DNA from: Pseudomonas fluorescens HK44
Lineage (GTDB): Bacteria; Pseudomonadota; Gammaproteobacteria; Pseudomonadales; Pseudomonadaceae
Direction: 5' to 3'
Length of the DNA stretch: 64,000 bases
Assembly: GCF_000217955.3 (NCBI RefSeq)
Contig: NZ_AFOY02000019.1
Span: forward strand, 248,001 to 312,000
The notes beneath the pieces were generated by a model, which did not search any database, was not told the origin of the DNA, and saw nothing but the letters and a program-made list of their open reading frames with translations. Shown here piece after piece: positions 8,810-18,145 of this stretch; position 1 is the stretch's first letter; every line of letters begins with the position of its first letter. The translations under genes and the position numbers were made by a program.

Positions 8810-9285
8810 AAGCGCACGCCGGTGGTGATCATGGCGGCGTTAAAGCCGAGCAGAACCAGCTCGGCGGCGACCGGGCCATAATGAGCGCCCAGTGATGGAA
8901 TGATCACGGGCGCTACGCCGAAGTGGTTGAGCGCAATCTTGTCCTTGTACTCGCCGCTGTAACCCTGGAGTAATCCACCGGTCAGCTTTATATACACCGG
9001 ATAGTCGGCGCTCTCGTAACGCTTCCCCGCATAGGCGTAATACGAGCGCTGACTGAACGAGTTACGAAAAGTCACTGCACCAAACAACCAACCGGATGCT
9101 TCATTGCGTTCAAGGCCGATCAGGTCCTGATTGTTATTGTGATCGGGGTCTGGCGAATAGTGTTTGGTGTAGAGGCTACCTTGCAGGTACCAGAAACCCT
9201 TGTCTGCTTGAGTCGGGCTTTCGACTGCCAGCGCCGGGGTGGCCAGTGCCAGCAACAGCAGACCGTACATTTTCAGGTTTTTCAT
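8806..9285 (-). CDS. Conserved Pseudomonas envelope protein, probable small beta-barrel
   Basis: A 159-residue protein with a clear signal peptide (MKNLKMYGLLLLALATPALA) ending at a likely AVES cleavage site. The rest alternates short polar and aromatic stretches (GFWYLQGSLYTKHYSP, KRYESADYPVYIKLTGGLLQGY) and ends in a final phenylalanine (GVRF), as outer-membrane barrels do. It recalls PagP-size barrels, but I see no decisive PagP residue pattern. The start at 9285 follows GAGGT. A longer frame begins seven codons earlier. It is convergent with the reductase gene and overlaps its end by four bases. Function unknown. Confidence 0.75.
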   Translation of the reverse strand: MKNLKMYGLLLLALATPALAVESPTQADKGFWYLQGSLYTKHYSPDPDHNNNQDLIGLERNEASGWLFGAVTFRNSFSQRSYYAYAGKRYESADYPVYIKLTGGLLQGYSGEYKDKIALNHFGVAPVIIPSLGAHYGPVAAELVLLGFNAAMITTGVRF

Positions 9286-9626
9286 CTTGCGACCTCTATT
9301 GGTCATTCGGCTTGCGCCTGTGGAGGCTGCTATACGCCTGCATTCAAAGAAGGGGCGGCAGGGTATCAGACGAATACGTCAGAAAGATCCGTTAAATGAC
9401 GGTTGATTCTGAACGGCCGCAAGGCTTATGCATATTTCATTCGGGTATTTAAGATATTTCCCAAAGAGTATTAGGCTATATATCAGGCTCCTTCATTGGC
9501 GCAGTCCTTGATATAGAAGGGTCATACGTCCTTTAGCACTTTTCGTTTTAGTTTTACTGCTATATGTTCTATGACATTAATCTTGCTTACATCCTGTAAT
9601 ACTTGTGGGACTGAACACCCTTTGCC
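9286..9626. other. Gene-free AT-rich gap between divergent genes
   Basis: About 340 bases with clearly lower GC than the surroundings, especially 9420-9600. It must hold the promoters of the envelope protein (leftward) and ChaC (rightward). TATATAT-like tracts are present, but I could not place a convincing -35/-10 pair or a gene. Confidence 0.6.
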
Positions 9627-10274
9627 ATGACCGCCATTGAATCTGCTTGTTTGAATCTGGCTTACCCTCCGCGGCTCGATCTGGGCGCGCAGCTGACTCA
9701 CGAACAATTGCTCAGCTCGATGCAGGCGACCATGGCCCGGCACAAGGGCGGGCCGGTCTGGTTATTCGCTTACGGTTCATTGATCTGGCGCCCGGAATGC
9801 ACAGCCGTCGAGCGGGTACGCGGACGTGTGCACGGTTACCATCGCGGCTTGTACCTGTGGTCCCACGAACACCGCGGTACGCCGGAAATGCCGGGACTGG
9901 TGTTTGGTCTGGATCGTGGTGGTTCTTGCAGCGGCTTTGCCTATCGGTTGCCGGAGGAGCAATTGGAAGCCTCGCTGTTTGCCTTGTGGCAGCGCGAAAT
10001 GCCGGTGCCGTCTTATCGCCCGCACTGGCTCAATTGCCGGCTGGAAGACGGTAGCAAGGTTCAGGCGTTGGGGTTTGTTTTGGAGCGGCACCTGCCCAGC
10101 TATGCCGGTAACTTGCCGGACCATGTGCTGAGCCAGGTGTTCGAAAGCGCTTGCGGGCGTTACGGCACCACTCGCGATTATGTCGAGCAGACCGCACACG
10201 CCCTGCGCAGCCACGCCATGCCAGACCGGAATCTGGAGGCGCGACTCAAGCGTTGTAAATCAGCGGCGCATTAA
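9627..10274 (+). CDS. Gamma-glutamylcyclotransferase, ChaC family
   Basis: A 215-residue protein. The family's substrate-binding loop appears as WLFAYGSLIWRPE (residues about 46-58), followed by RVHGYHRGLYLWSHEHRGTP and GFAYRLPEEQ, where the catalytic glutamate region of ChaC lies. The family cleaves glutathione or gamma-glutamyl peptides to 5-oxoproline. The gene is alone, with a long AT-rich region upstream and no obvious strong ribosome site, so the exact start is less certain than the assignment. Confidence 0.88.
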   Translation: MTAIESACLNLAYPPRLDLGAQLTHEQLLSSMQATMARHKGGPVWLFAYGSLIWRPECTAVERVRGRVHGYHRGLYLWSHEHRGTPEMPGLVFGLDRGGSCSGFAYRLPEEQLEASLFALWQREMPVPSYRPHWLNCRLEDGSKVQALGFVLERHLPSYAGNLPDHVLSQVFESACGRYGTTRDYVEQTAHALRSHAMPDRNLEARLKRCKSAAH

Positions 10275-10324
10275 GCGAGCGCTTTACGACCCTGACGGGC
10301 GACTTGCTTGTGCCACCCCGATAA

Positions 10325-10933
10325 TCAGCTGCCATCTCCAGGCAGCAGATGTTCCTGGATCTTCTTGCTGTGGGATTCGACCAAACTCCCCTGGTCATCG
10401 AAGCGCAATACGATCAGCCAGTCATACACATCCTCCGGCCAGGATTTCTGCCCGGTCAACGCTTGGCCATCGCCACCGAACGCTTCGATCAAATTGTCGA
10501 TATGCCCGTGATGCCAGGCAATCAATACGACCGGTGCCTGGTTGTTCTTGCCCAGCGATTTGACCAGCTTGTCGACTTCCTCATCGGCATACGGTTGCTC
10601 GATCGGAAGGTGCAGACGCTGGGACAGCGGTGTCAGGGTCAGTCGTGGTCGCGCGCTGGACTTGCTGTCGCTGGTGGCGATAAGTCGTTGCGGAACCAGG
10701 TTCTTGCTGCCCAGTTGCAGCGGGTTGAAATAGTGCGCATAAGCCTCGGCGCGCTGCTGGCCACGAGGGCTGAGTCCCATGCCCTGATCGGGTTTTTCCG
10801 CGTGCCGGACGATCAGCACGGTGACATTTTTCAAACCCGGAACCTCCTTGTTATTCTGATTTGCCGATGTCTGCATTGAAATCAACAGTGCAGGCAAGAC
10901 CGCCAGACTCAATAACAGCTTGCGCAGCATCAT
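10325..10933 (-). CDS. Secreted histidine-phosphatase (phosphoglycerate-mutase-like) protein
   Basis: About 202 residues. A hydrophobic signal segment (MMLRKLLLSLAVLPALLISM) precedes the phosphatase motif VLIVRHAEKPDQG, in which the RHAEK histidine would be phosphorylated. A second catalytic-type histidine appears in VVLIAWHHGHIDNL. Histidine phosphatases of this kind act on various phosphoesters and the substrate is not evident. GGAGG sits directly against an ATG at 10939, leaving no spacing. The ATGs at 10933 and 10930 have normal spacing, so I use 10933. The protein is probably periplasmic. Confidence 0.82.
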   Translation of the reverse strand: MMLRKLLLSLAVLPALLISMQTSANQNNKEVPGLKNVTVLIVRHAEKPDQGMGLSPRGQQRAEAYAHYFNPLQLGSKNLVPQRLIATSDSKSSARPRLTLTPLSQRLHLPIEQPYADEEVDKLVKSLGKNNQAPVVLIAWHHGHIDNLIEAFGGDGQALTGQKSWPEDVYDWLIVLRFDDQGSLVESHSKKIQEHLLPGDGS

Positions 10934-10990
10934 GCTCATCCTCCGTCCTGTGTTGGGTAAACAGACTCGAAGCGTAGCAGGGAGTTTTGT

Positions 10991-11968
10991 TCAGCGTACC
11001 CGCACCACCACCTTTCCAACGGCCTTGCGCTGGCCCAGATCATTGATGGCATTGGCAGCCTGAGCCAGCGGGTAAACCTGCGACACCAGCGGCTTGAGCT
11101 TGCCTTCGGCGAACCAGCCAAACAGTTGCTGGAAGTTTGCGGCGTTGTCTTGCGGCTGGCGTTGGGCGAAGGAGCCCCAGAACACCCCGAGTACGGCTGC
11201 ACCCTTAAGCAAGGCGAGGTTTACCGGCAGTTCCGGGATGCGTCCGCTGGCGAAGCCGACCACCAGCAGTCGGCCGTTCCAGGCAATGGCGCGGATCGCC
11301 TGGTCGAACAGGTCGCCACCCACCGGGTCATAGATCACGTCGGCGCCGTTGCCGTCGGTCAGGCGCTTGATTTCGTCCTTGAGGTTGGCTTCGCTGTAGT
11401 TGATCAGCTCATCGGCGCCGGCAGCCTTGGCCACCGCGAGTTTCTCGGCGCTGCTGGCGGCAGCGATGACCCGGGCACCCATGGCTTTACCGATTTCCAC
11501 GGCGGCCAGGCCGACACCACCCGAAGCGCCGAGCACCAGCAGAGTTTCCCCCGGTTGCAGGTTGCCGCGCTGTTTCAGCGCATGCATCGAGGTGCCATAG
11601 GTCATGCTGAAGGCGGCGGCGGTGTTGAAGTCCATGGACGGCGGGATGGGCAGTACGTTGTAGCCCGGCACCGCGACTTGCTCGGCAAAACTGCCCCATC
11701 CGGTCAGTGCCATGACCCGGTCACCGACCTTGAGATGGCTGACTTTTTCGCCCACCGCGCTCACCACTCCTGCCGCTTCAGCGCCCGGCGAAAACGGGAA
11801 GGGCGGCTTGAACTGGTATTTACCCTCGATGATCAGCGTGTCCGGGAAGTTCACCCCGGCGGCATGCACGTCCAGCAGGATTTCGTTCTTCTTGGCGACA
11901 GGGCTCGCGACTTCTTCCAGCACCAGCGATTCGGCAGGGCCGAAGGCTTTGCACAGCACTGCTTTCAT
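10991..11968 (-). CDS. NADPH:quinone oxidoreductase, zinc-independent MDR family
   Basis: A 325-residue medium-chain dehydrogenase/reductase. It has the GroES-like N-terminal domain (MKAVLCKAFGPAESLVLEEV, PGAEAAGVVSAVGE) and a Rossmann domain with LVLGASGGVGLAAVEIGKAM (residues about 141-160). The cysteine ligands of the zinc alcohol dehydrogenases are absent, as in quinone oxidoreductases (QOR/Qor2 type). It probably reduces quinones or enoyl ketones with NADPH. It follows the phosphatase gene in the same direction, but the phosphatase has its own ribosome site 52 bases downstream. Confidence 0.88.
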   Translation of the reverse strand: MKAVLCKAFGPAESLVLEEVASPVAKKNEILLDVHAAGVNFPDTLIIEGKYQFKPPFPFSPGAEAAGVVSAVGEKVSHLKVGDRVMALTGWGSFAEQVAVPGYNVLPIPPSMDFNTAAAFSMTYGTSMHALKQRGNLQPGETLLVLGASGGVGLAAVEIGKAMGARVIAAASSAEKLAVAKAAGADELINYSEANLKDEIKRLTDGNGADVIYDPVGGDLFDQAIRAIAWNGRLLVVGFASGRIPELPVNLALLKGAAVLGVFWGSFAQRQPQDNAANFQQLFGWFAEGKLKPLVSQVYPLAQAANAINDLGQRKAVGKVVVRVR

Positions 11969-12119
11969 CAGGGCTATTCCTTTGGGAGTGATGGCCGATA
12001 AGTGTAGGTGTGAGAGTCAACGGGTCAATGAGCATGCCCGAGCCTGATAGGCGGCCATAAGCTTTGTGCTTGGGCTGCGGGTGGTTATGCTAGGCCGCAA
12101 ACCGGATGAGGAGCGAATT

Positions 12120-12527
12120 GTGAAAGCGTGGATCATGTTGATGCTGGCCCTGTCTCTGCCTGTGGCAGCGATGGCCGAAGAAGCCAAAGAAGGCGAAGCA
12201 CCGAAAGTCAGCTATATCAGCCTGACCCCACCGTTCGTGGGTAACTACGGGTTGGATGGCACCCCGAAGCTCAAGGTCTACAAGGCTGACGTGGCGTTGC
12301 GGGTATCCGGTGAGGAAGCCATCAAGGCTGTGAAGGCCAATGAGCCGTTGATCCGCAATCAGCTGGTGGCGCTGTTTTCTCAGCAGACCACTGAAGCCAT
12401 GAACAACGTCGAAGCGAAAGAGAAGTTGCGTCAGGAAGCCTTGAAGCAGACCCAGCAAGTGATGAATGACGAGACCGGCAAGCCGATGGTTGACGATCTG
12501 TTGTTCAATAACCTGATCATCCAGTAA
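12120..12527 (+). CDS. FliL-like periplasmic protein
   Basis: A 135-residue protein beginning at a GTG preceded by GAGGAG. In-frame ATGs further upstream lack such a site. The N-terminus (MKAWIMLMLALSLPVAAMAE) is a signal or anchor. The remainder (KLKVYKADVALRVSGEEAIK, IRNQLVALFSQQTTEAM) matches the FliL/stomatin-like pattern of the flagellar basal-body-associated protein family. No flagellar genes are nearby, so it is a stand-alone paralogue rather than motor FliL. Its role is unknown. Confidence 0.8.
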   Translation: MKAWIMLMLALSLPVAAMAEEAKEGEAPKVSYISLTPPFVGNYGLDGTPKLKVYKADVALRVSGEEAIKAVKANEPLIRNQLVALFSQQTTEAMNNVEAKEKLRQEALKQTQQVMNDETGKPMVDDLLFNNLIIQ

Positions 12528-12534
12528 ACAGACT

Positions 12535-12560
12535 GTGGCGCGGGGGCAAGCCCCTCGCCA
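12535..12560. repeat. Single REP palindrome
   Basis: TGGCGCGGGGGC pairs with GCCCCTCGCCA across a two-base loop, with one bulge. It lies between the convergent ends of the FliL-like gene and the ABC-2 permease gene. Confidence 0.75.
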
Positions 12561-12570
12561 GATGATGTGT

Positions 12571-13689
12571 TCAGGACGCCAGGCTTTTGCGAAACCGCTT
12601 CAGCGCAATCGCAAAGAACAGCAAGCCAATGGCGCTCAGCGCCAGTAAGTCCGGCCAGACCACGCTGACCCCGGCGTCGCGAAACAGGATTGCGGCGCTG
12701 AGGCTGACGAAGTGCGTCGACGGCGAGCCCTGCATTACCCATTGCAGCCATTGCGGCATGCTGTCCAGCGGTGTGCTGCCGCCGGACAGCAGCAGCATCG
12801 GAATAATCACCGGAATGGCCAGCAGGCCGAACTGGGGCGTCGAACGAGCCAGGGTGGCGAGGAATATACCCAGCGCCGTGCTGGCGAACAGATACACGGC
12901 GGTCACCAGTAAAAACAACGTCATGGAGCCCGCCAGCGGCACTCCCAGCGCACCTTTGACGATCACCTCCAGCGATGCCCAGGTGCACAGCACCACCACC
13001 AGCATGTTGCTCCAGATTTTCGCCAGCATGATTTCCAGTGCTGTCAGCGGCAGCACCAGCAAGTGGTCGAGCGTGCCATGTTCGCGCTCACGCAGCAGTG
13101 CCGTGCCAGTCAAGATGATGGCGAGGATGGTGATGTTGTTGACGATCTGAATCACCGCCAGGAACCAGCCGCCTTCCAGATTGGTATTGAACAGCGAACG
13201 GGTGGTCAGCAGGGCGGGGGCTTTGCCGGTCGGGTCGCTTTGGTCGTTGTAGCTCAACAGTTCGCGCTGGAAAATCCGTGCGATGTAACCCGCGCCCATG
13301 AACGCCTGGCTCATGGCCGTGGCATCGACATTGACCTGCACCGCAGGCTGGCGCCCGGCCAACATATCCGCCTGAAAACTGGCTGGCACGTTGATGACAA
13401 AGGTGTACTGGCCGCTGTCCATGACCTGATCCAGTTGCCCATAGGGTAACAACACCGGACGCTGGAATTCCGGGGGTTGCAGGCTCTGGGCCAGTTGTCG
13501 CGACAGGTTGCTGTGATCTTCGTCGACGATGGCCACGCTGGCGTTATGCACACCGATCACCGAGCCTGCGGCCGGCATATAGATCGCCACCGTAAAGGCA
13601 TAGAGCAGGAACAGCAGCAAGACGCTGTCATGCTGCAGGCTGCTCATTTCCTTGAGGCCAAGGCGCAGTATGTGCGCGAGCTTGTGCAT
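12571..13689 (-). CDS. ABC-2 type transport permease (YhhJ-like)
   Basis: A 372-residue inner-membrane protein. It has one N-terminal transmembrane helix (LLLFLLYAFTVAIYMPAAGS), a large periplasmic loop, and a C-terminal cluster of five or so helices containing GTALLREREHGTLDHLLVLP, the ABC-2 hallmark. I start it at 13689: the TGATG overlap with the preceding gene and CAGGAGGCC ahead of it make this start near certain, although the frame runs 28 codons further upstream. With the RbbA-like ATPase/permease and the HlyD protein it forms an exporter operon. Cargo unknown. Confidence 0.92.
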   Translation of the reverse strand: MHKLAHILRLGLKEMSSLQHDSVLLLFLLYAFTVAIYMPAAGSVIGVHNASVAIVDEDHSNLSRQLAQSLQPPEFQRPVLLPYGQLDQVMDSGQYTFVINVPASFQADMLAGRQPAVQVNVDATAMSQAFMGAGYIARIFQRELLSYNDQSDPTGKAPALLTTRSLFNTNLEGGWFLAVIQIVNNITILAIILTGTALLREREHGTLDHLLVLPLTALEIMLAKIWSNMLVVVLCTWASLEVIVKGALGVPLAGSMTLFLLVTAVYLFASTALGIFLATLARSTPQFGLLAIPVIIPMLLLSGGSTPLDSMPQWLQWVMQGSPSTHFVSLSAAILFRDAGVSVVWPDLLALSAIGLLFFAIALKRFRKSLAS

Positions 13690-16412
13690 CAGGCCTCCTG
13701 CTTTTTCAGCATGACCAGGCTGAGCCCGGTGAACCCGATAAAGAATCCGAACAGCGCCAGGCATTGCGGCCATAACTGCCGCATATCCAGCGCCTTGGTG
13801 AAGGTGCCAACGGCGATATCGAGGAAGTAGCCCGCCGGAAACAGCATGCCCATGACCGCTGCCGAGCCATCGAGGGATGAGCGCGGCACGATCAGTCCGG
13901 AAAACTGGATGGTCGGCAGACTGGTGATGATCATGGTGCCGAGGATGGCGGCGATCTGGGTCCGGGTGAACGCTGAAATAAGCAGGCCCATGCTGGTGGT
14001 TGCCAGCACGTACAGCAATCCGCCGAAGGCCAGGGTCAACGCACTGCCCTTGAATGGCACGCCAAAGAGCCAGCGGTTCATGGCTGTCAGGACCGCGAGG
14101 TTGATCAGGCTCAACACCAGATACGGCGCTTGTTTACCCAGCAAAAACTCCAGGCGGGTCAGGGGCGTGGCGTAGAAATTGGTGATCGAGCCGAGCTCTT
14201 TCTCCCGCACGATCCCCAGCGCGGTGAGCATGGCCGGGATGAACGCGAGGATCAGCGCCATCACCCCGGGCCCGATGGCGTTGACGCTGACCACATCCTG
14301 GTTGTAGCGGAAACGGGTTTCCAGTTTGGCGGCTGGCTGTCGATTCAGCGCAGGGCTGCTCTGCTCGGCCAGTCGTTCAATGTTGGTCAGGTGCACGGCC
14401 TCCACATAGTTGCGACTGGTCTCGGCGCGAAACGGCATGCCGCCATCGAGCCAGGCCGCCACGGTCGGTTGGCGACCGGCGTACAGGTCGCGACCAAAGC
14501 CTGGCGGGATCTCCAGCACCAATTTGATTTCCGAGCGCTGAAGACTGCGATGCAGTTCTGCGGCATCGCGGATCGACGGCTGCTCGCTGAAGTAGCGAGA
14601 GCCGCGAAAAGCTTCCAGGTAGGCTCGGCTTTGCGGCGTCTGGTCCTGGTCGTAGACGGCGAAGGCGAGTTTTTCCACGTCTAGGGAAATGCCGTAGCCG
14701 AAGATCACCATCATGAAAATCGCCCCCAGCAGGGCGAAGGTCATCCGTACTTTGTCCCGCAGCAATTCCTTGCCTTCGCGACTGGCAACCGCCACCAGTC
14801 GCCCGAGGCTGAAGCCGCGATCCGTCAACGGCATGACAGGCTTGATCGTCACGTCGGCGGGGGCGGCAGGTGTTGGTGGCTCGGCGGGGCCTTGAGCTTG
14901 TTCCAGGCAGGTAACAAATGCCGCTTCCAGTGTCTGCCCCTGGAATTGCTGTTGCAGTGCCGCCGGGGTATCGCAGGCGAGTACCTTGCCAGCGTGCATC
15001 AGCGAAATGCGGTCGCAGCGCTGGGCTTCGTTCATGAAGTGGGTCGAGAGAAAGATTGTTACGCCTTGCTCACGCGACAATTCGATCAGCAGACGCCAGA
15101 AATCGTCCCGTGCTGCCGGGTCAACACCGGAGGTCGGTTCGTCGAGGATCAGCACTTCCGGGCGATGCAGCACCGCCACCGCCAGCGACAAACGCTGGCG
15201 CAGGCCCAACGGCAATGCACCGGATTGCTGTTCGGCGACGCTGCCCAGGTTGAAGCGCTGGATCAGTTCGTCGATGCGCCAGGCGCTGTCGGTTTTGGGC
15301 AAATCGAACAGTCGCGCATGCAAATCGAGGTTCCGCCGCACGCTGAGCTCGCCATACAACGAGAAGCTTTGAGACATGAAACCGACCCGTTTGCGGGTGG
15401 CCAGGTCCTTGGCATCCACCGGATTACCCAACAGCGAGGCGCGGCCTTCGCTGGCCGGTATCAGCCCGGTGAGGACTTTCATGGTGGTGGTTTTGCCGCA
15501 GCCGTTGGAGCCCAGGAAGCCGAAAATCTCCCCGCGTCCGATGGCGAAGCTGACCTTGTCTACCGCGGTGAAATCACCGAAGCGCAGGGTCAGGTCGTGG
15601 GCTTCGATGGCGATGTCGGTGCTGGCGCGGGTTCTGGGTGCAATGACCAATGGTGGGTTGTCATGGTCGCGGCGGCCTTGAAAATGGGTGAACGCTTCAT
15701 CGAGTTTTCCGCTGGCGGTGACGGCGACCAGTTCATGCGTGATACCGGTAGCGATCAGCTTGCCGCCGTCGAGCATCAGGCAGTGTTCGAATTGCTCGGC
15801 TTCTTCCATATAGGCGGTGGCGACCAGCAACGTCAGCTGCGGACGTTGGCGACGCACGTCGTCGATCAACTCCCAGAAGCGCCGTCGTGACAAGGGATCG
15901 ACGCCGGTGGTGGGTTCGTCGAGGATCAGCAAATCCGGCTCGTGGATCAGCGCACAACAGAGTCCGAGCTTCTGTTTCATGCCGCCCGACAGCTTGCCTG
16001 CAGGGCGATCGGCAAAACCCAGCAGATCAGTGGCCAGCAACAGACTACGCATGCGCTGCTCGAAGTCGGCTTTCGAGAGCCCGAACAGGGTGGCAAAAAA
16101 GTGGATGTTCTCGCGGATCGACAGCTCGGGGTACAGATTGCCGCCCAGGCCCTGGGGCATGAACGCAATACGAGCGTAGAGGCTCTTGCGATGAAGGCGA
16201 TCCTGGATTGAGCCGCCGAGCACCTCCAGTTGGCCTTGTTGCAGGGTTTTCACGCCGGCGATCAGCCCCAGCAGGCTCGACTTGCCGGCGCCATCTGGGC
16301 CGATCAGCCCACAGCGGGTGCCGGCCGGCAGGCTGAATGCGATGTCGGTCAGTGCCTGCTGTTTGCCATAACGGTGCTGGAGGCCGGTGGTGCGCAGCGC
16401 CAGGCCGGTCAT
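13689..16412 (-). CDS. rbbA: RbbA-like fused ABC protein: two ATPase domains plus ABC-2 permease
   Basis: A 907-residue protein with the architecture of E. coli RbbA (YhiH). ATPase 1 has Walker A GPDGAGKSS (about residue 36), signature LSGGMKQKLG and Walker B LLILDEPTTG. ATPase 2 (about residues 270-480) has GSNGCGKTT and VLILDEPTSGVDP. Its signature, GALPLGLRQRLSLA, lacks the normal LSGG. The C-terminal half is an ABC-2 membrane domain (TALGIVREKELGSITNFYAT). E. coli RbbA was described as ribosome-associated, but the flanking HlyD and permease genes argue for export. It overlaps both neighbours by about four bases. Confidence 0.9.
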   Translation of the reverse strand: MTGLALRTTGLQHRYGKQQALTDIAFSLPAGTRCGLIGPDGAGKSSLLGLIAGVKTLQQGQLEVLGGSIQDRLHRKSLYARIAFMPQGLGGNLYPELSIRENIHFFATLFGLSKADFEQRMRSLLLATDLLGFADRPAGKLSGGMKQKLGLCCALIHEPDLLILDEPTTGVDPLSRRRFWELIDDVRRQRPQLTLLVATAYMEEAEQFEHCLMLDGGKLIATGITHELVAVTASGKLDEAFTHFQGRRDHDNPPLVIAPRTRASTDIAIEAHDLTLRFGDFTAVDKVSFAIGRGEIFGFLGSNGCGKTTTMKVLTGLIPASEGRASLLGNPVDAKDLATRKRVGFMSQSFSLYGELSVRRNLDLHARLFDLPKTDSAWRIDELIQRFNLGSVAEQQSGALPLGLRQRLSLAVAVLHRPEVLILDEPTSGVDPAARDDFWRLLIELSREQGVTIFLSTHFMNEAQRCDRISLMHAGKVLACDTPAALQQQFQGQTLEAAFVTCLEQAQGPAEPPTPAAPADVTIKPVMPLTDRGFSLGRLVAVASREGKELLRDKVRMTFALLGAIFMMVIFGYGISLDVEKLAFAVYDQDQTPQSRAYLEAFRGSRYFSEQPSIRDAAELHRSLQRSEIKLVLEIPPGFGRDLYAGRQPTVAAWLDGGMPFRAETSRNYVEAVHLTNIERLAEQSSPALNRQPAAKLETRFRYNQDVVSVNAIGPGVMALILAFIPAMLTALGIVREKELGSITNFYATPLTRLEFLLGKQAPYLVLSLINLAVLTAMNRWLFGVPFKGSALTLAFGGLLYVLATTSMGLLISAFTRTQIAAILGTMIITSLPTIQFSGLIVPRSSLDGSAAVMGMLFPAGYFLDIAVGTFTKALDMRQLWPQCLALFGFFIGFTGLSLVMLKKQEA

Positions 16413-17374
16413 TGCAGATTGGCCGGCCAGTCAACAGGGGCGGTGCGCACATAGCCGGCACCGGGCATGCCCGGTTTGGCCTGGGGCATGGCGCTCGGGT
16501 CAGTCAGTCGCAGCTTGACGCGGAACACCAGCTTTTGCCGCTCGTCGCGCGTTTCGACCTCTTTGGGCGTGAACTGCGATTTGGCCGCCACGAAACTGAT
16601 TTTTGCCGGCAGTGGATGGCCGGGCAGGGCGTCGAGCAGGATCCGGGCTTCATCGCCGACGGTCAGGCGCCCGGTCACGGACGCTGAGAGGTAAAGATTC
16701 ATGTACTGATCGTTCGGATCGATCAGCATTAATACGCGTCCGCCCGCACCGAGCACTTCGCCGGGCTCGGCCATGCGCAGCTGGATGACGCCGTCGATCG
16801 GCGCCCGCAAACTGCTGTCGTCGATTTCGCTGGTCAGTTGGGCGACCTGCGCCTGAGCCGCGCCAATGGCGGCCCCGACGGCCGAAACCTGGGCGCGGGC
16901 CGCAGCGACGGCGGCATTGGCGGTGTCGAAGCGCGCCTGTTGTTGGTCGATGATCTGGCCGCTGGCGTAACCGCGCCTGAACAGTTCCTGGGAGCGTTTG
17001 AGTTCCTGTTGGGCGAGCAATAGTTCGCTCTGGCGCAGTTGCACATTGGCCTGGGCGGCAGAAAGGTTCTCCCGGGCGCGCAGTACTTCGGCCTCGGCCT
17101 GGTTGCGCTGGGCTTCGAGGGTGCGGGTGTCCATGCGCGCCAGCAATTGCCCCTTGTTCACCTTGTCGCCTTCATTGACGCGTACTTCGGCCAGTCGCCC
17201 GGGCGTTTTACTGGCGATCTGCACTTCGGTGGCTTCGAGGCGCCCGTTGCCGACATACAGGCCTTCAGGCAGGCGGTCATGCATCGATTTCCAGTAACCA
17301 AAGCCCCCGGCGGCCAACAGCAGAATGATCAGAGAACTGGCGAAAAAAATCGAAGAGCGGCTGTGCGTTGACAT
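16409..17374 (-). CDS. HlyD-family membrane fusion (periplasmic adaptor) protein, YhiI-like
   Basis: A 321-residue protein. One N-terminal transmembrane helix (FFASSLIILLLAAGGFGYW) is followed by a biotinyl-lipoyl half (VGNGRLEATEVQIASKTPGR), a long alpha-hairpin of about residues 85-200 rich in Q, A and E, and a beta-barrel part (SLRAPIDGVIQLRMAEPGEV). It bridges inner-membrane exporters to an outer-membrane channel. The ATG at 17374 has AGGA upstream. The open frame continues 50 codons further without such a site. It is first in the three-gene exporter operon. No outer-membrane channel gene is nearby. Confidence 0.92.
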   Translation of the reverse strand: MSTHSRSSIFFASSLIILLLAAGGFGYWKSMHDRLPEGLYVGNGRLEATEVQIASKTPGRLAEVRVNEGDKVNKGQLLARMDTRTLEAQRNQAEAEVLRARENLSAAQANVQLRQSELLLAQQELKRSQELFRRGYASGQIIDQQQARFDTANAAVAAARAQVSAVGAAIGAAQAQVAQLTSEIDDSSLRAPIDGVIQLRMAEPGEVLGAGGRVLMLIDPNDQYMNLYLSASVTGRLTVGDEARILLDALPGHPLPAKISFVAAKSQFTPKEVETRDERQKLVFRVKLRLTDPSAMPQAKPGMPGAGYVRTAPVDWPANLQ

Positions 17375-17496
17375 TCGGGCATCCTGCGACGGTAACGTCC
17401 TAGTTTGAACGGGCGAGCGCCGAGGCGACTTGATGTCCGTCAACTGAAGGCCAAGCCTAACCCGATTGACCAGGTGACCGGCCGGTTCTGCATTAT

Positions 17497-17946
17497 TTAG
17501 CGCAGGTCGAGCACCGCCGCCCATTGCTCGGCGGTTACCGGCATCACCGACAGTCGTGAGCCTTTCTGCACCAGCGGCATCTCTGCCAGTGCCGTCTGCT
17601 GTTTCAGGTAATCGAGCTTCAACACCTTGGAGAACGTCTCGACATGGGCGACGCTGATCGCGCTCCAGGCATTTTTCTCAGGCGTGGCCTTCGGGTCGAA
17701 GTAAACACTCTCGGGTTCCAGCGCCGTGGGGTCCGGATACGCTGCTTCGATGATTCGTCCGATCCCGGCGATGCCCGGTTCGGGGCAACTGGAGTGGTAA
17801 AAGAAAAACTCGTCGCCGACCGCCATGCCCCGCAGGAAATTGCGTGCCTGATAGTTGCGAACGCCGTCCCAGCGGGCTTCGCCGAGCTTCTCCAGGCCTT
17901 TGATCGAGAGCTCGTCGGGCTCGGATTTCATAAGCCAGTAGGCCAT
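17497..17946 (-). CDS. EVE-domain protein
   Basis: A 149-residue single-domain protein beginning MAYWLMKSEPDELSIKGLEK, with WDGVRNYQARNFLRGMAVGD and FFYHSSCPEPGIAGIGRII. These are diagnostic of the EVE (PUA-like, thymocyte nuclear protein 1) family, which binds modified bases in nucleic acid. It is the common core-genome copy found near the ygfA/ssrS region in gammaproteobacteria. I see no reason to link it to defence here. The start matches the family and the C-terminus is complete. Confidence 0.9.
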   Translation of the reverse strand: MAYWLMKSEPDELSIKGLEKLGEARWDGVRNYQARNFLRGMAVGDEFFFYHSSCPEPGIAGIGRIIEAAYPDPTALEPESVYFDPKATPEKNAWSAISVAHVETFSKVLKLDYLKQQTALAEMPLVQKGSRLSVMPVTAEQWAAVLDLR

Positions 17947-18145
17947 CTTTTTTGCTCCGAAAGCAGTGGTCAGGAACGTTGCCCGGCGATTTTATGACAA
18001 ACCGACGGTCGGTTGACGCCAGCGTTTGCGTGTCGCTTCACGTTACCGCAGAATGCCGGACTTTTAAGCGAGACGCGGCAAGCACGGCCTATTTTGGATG
18101 CCGTTGCTGTCATCGTGTGCGACATGCCTTTAGGGGGGGCAATCG

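Noticed and set aside
17497..17946. EVE gene as part of a defence system
   Set aside because: EVE domains occur in defence loci, but here the neighbours are housekeeping genes and the protein is the short core-genome form.
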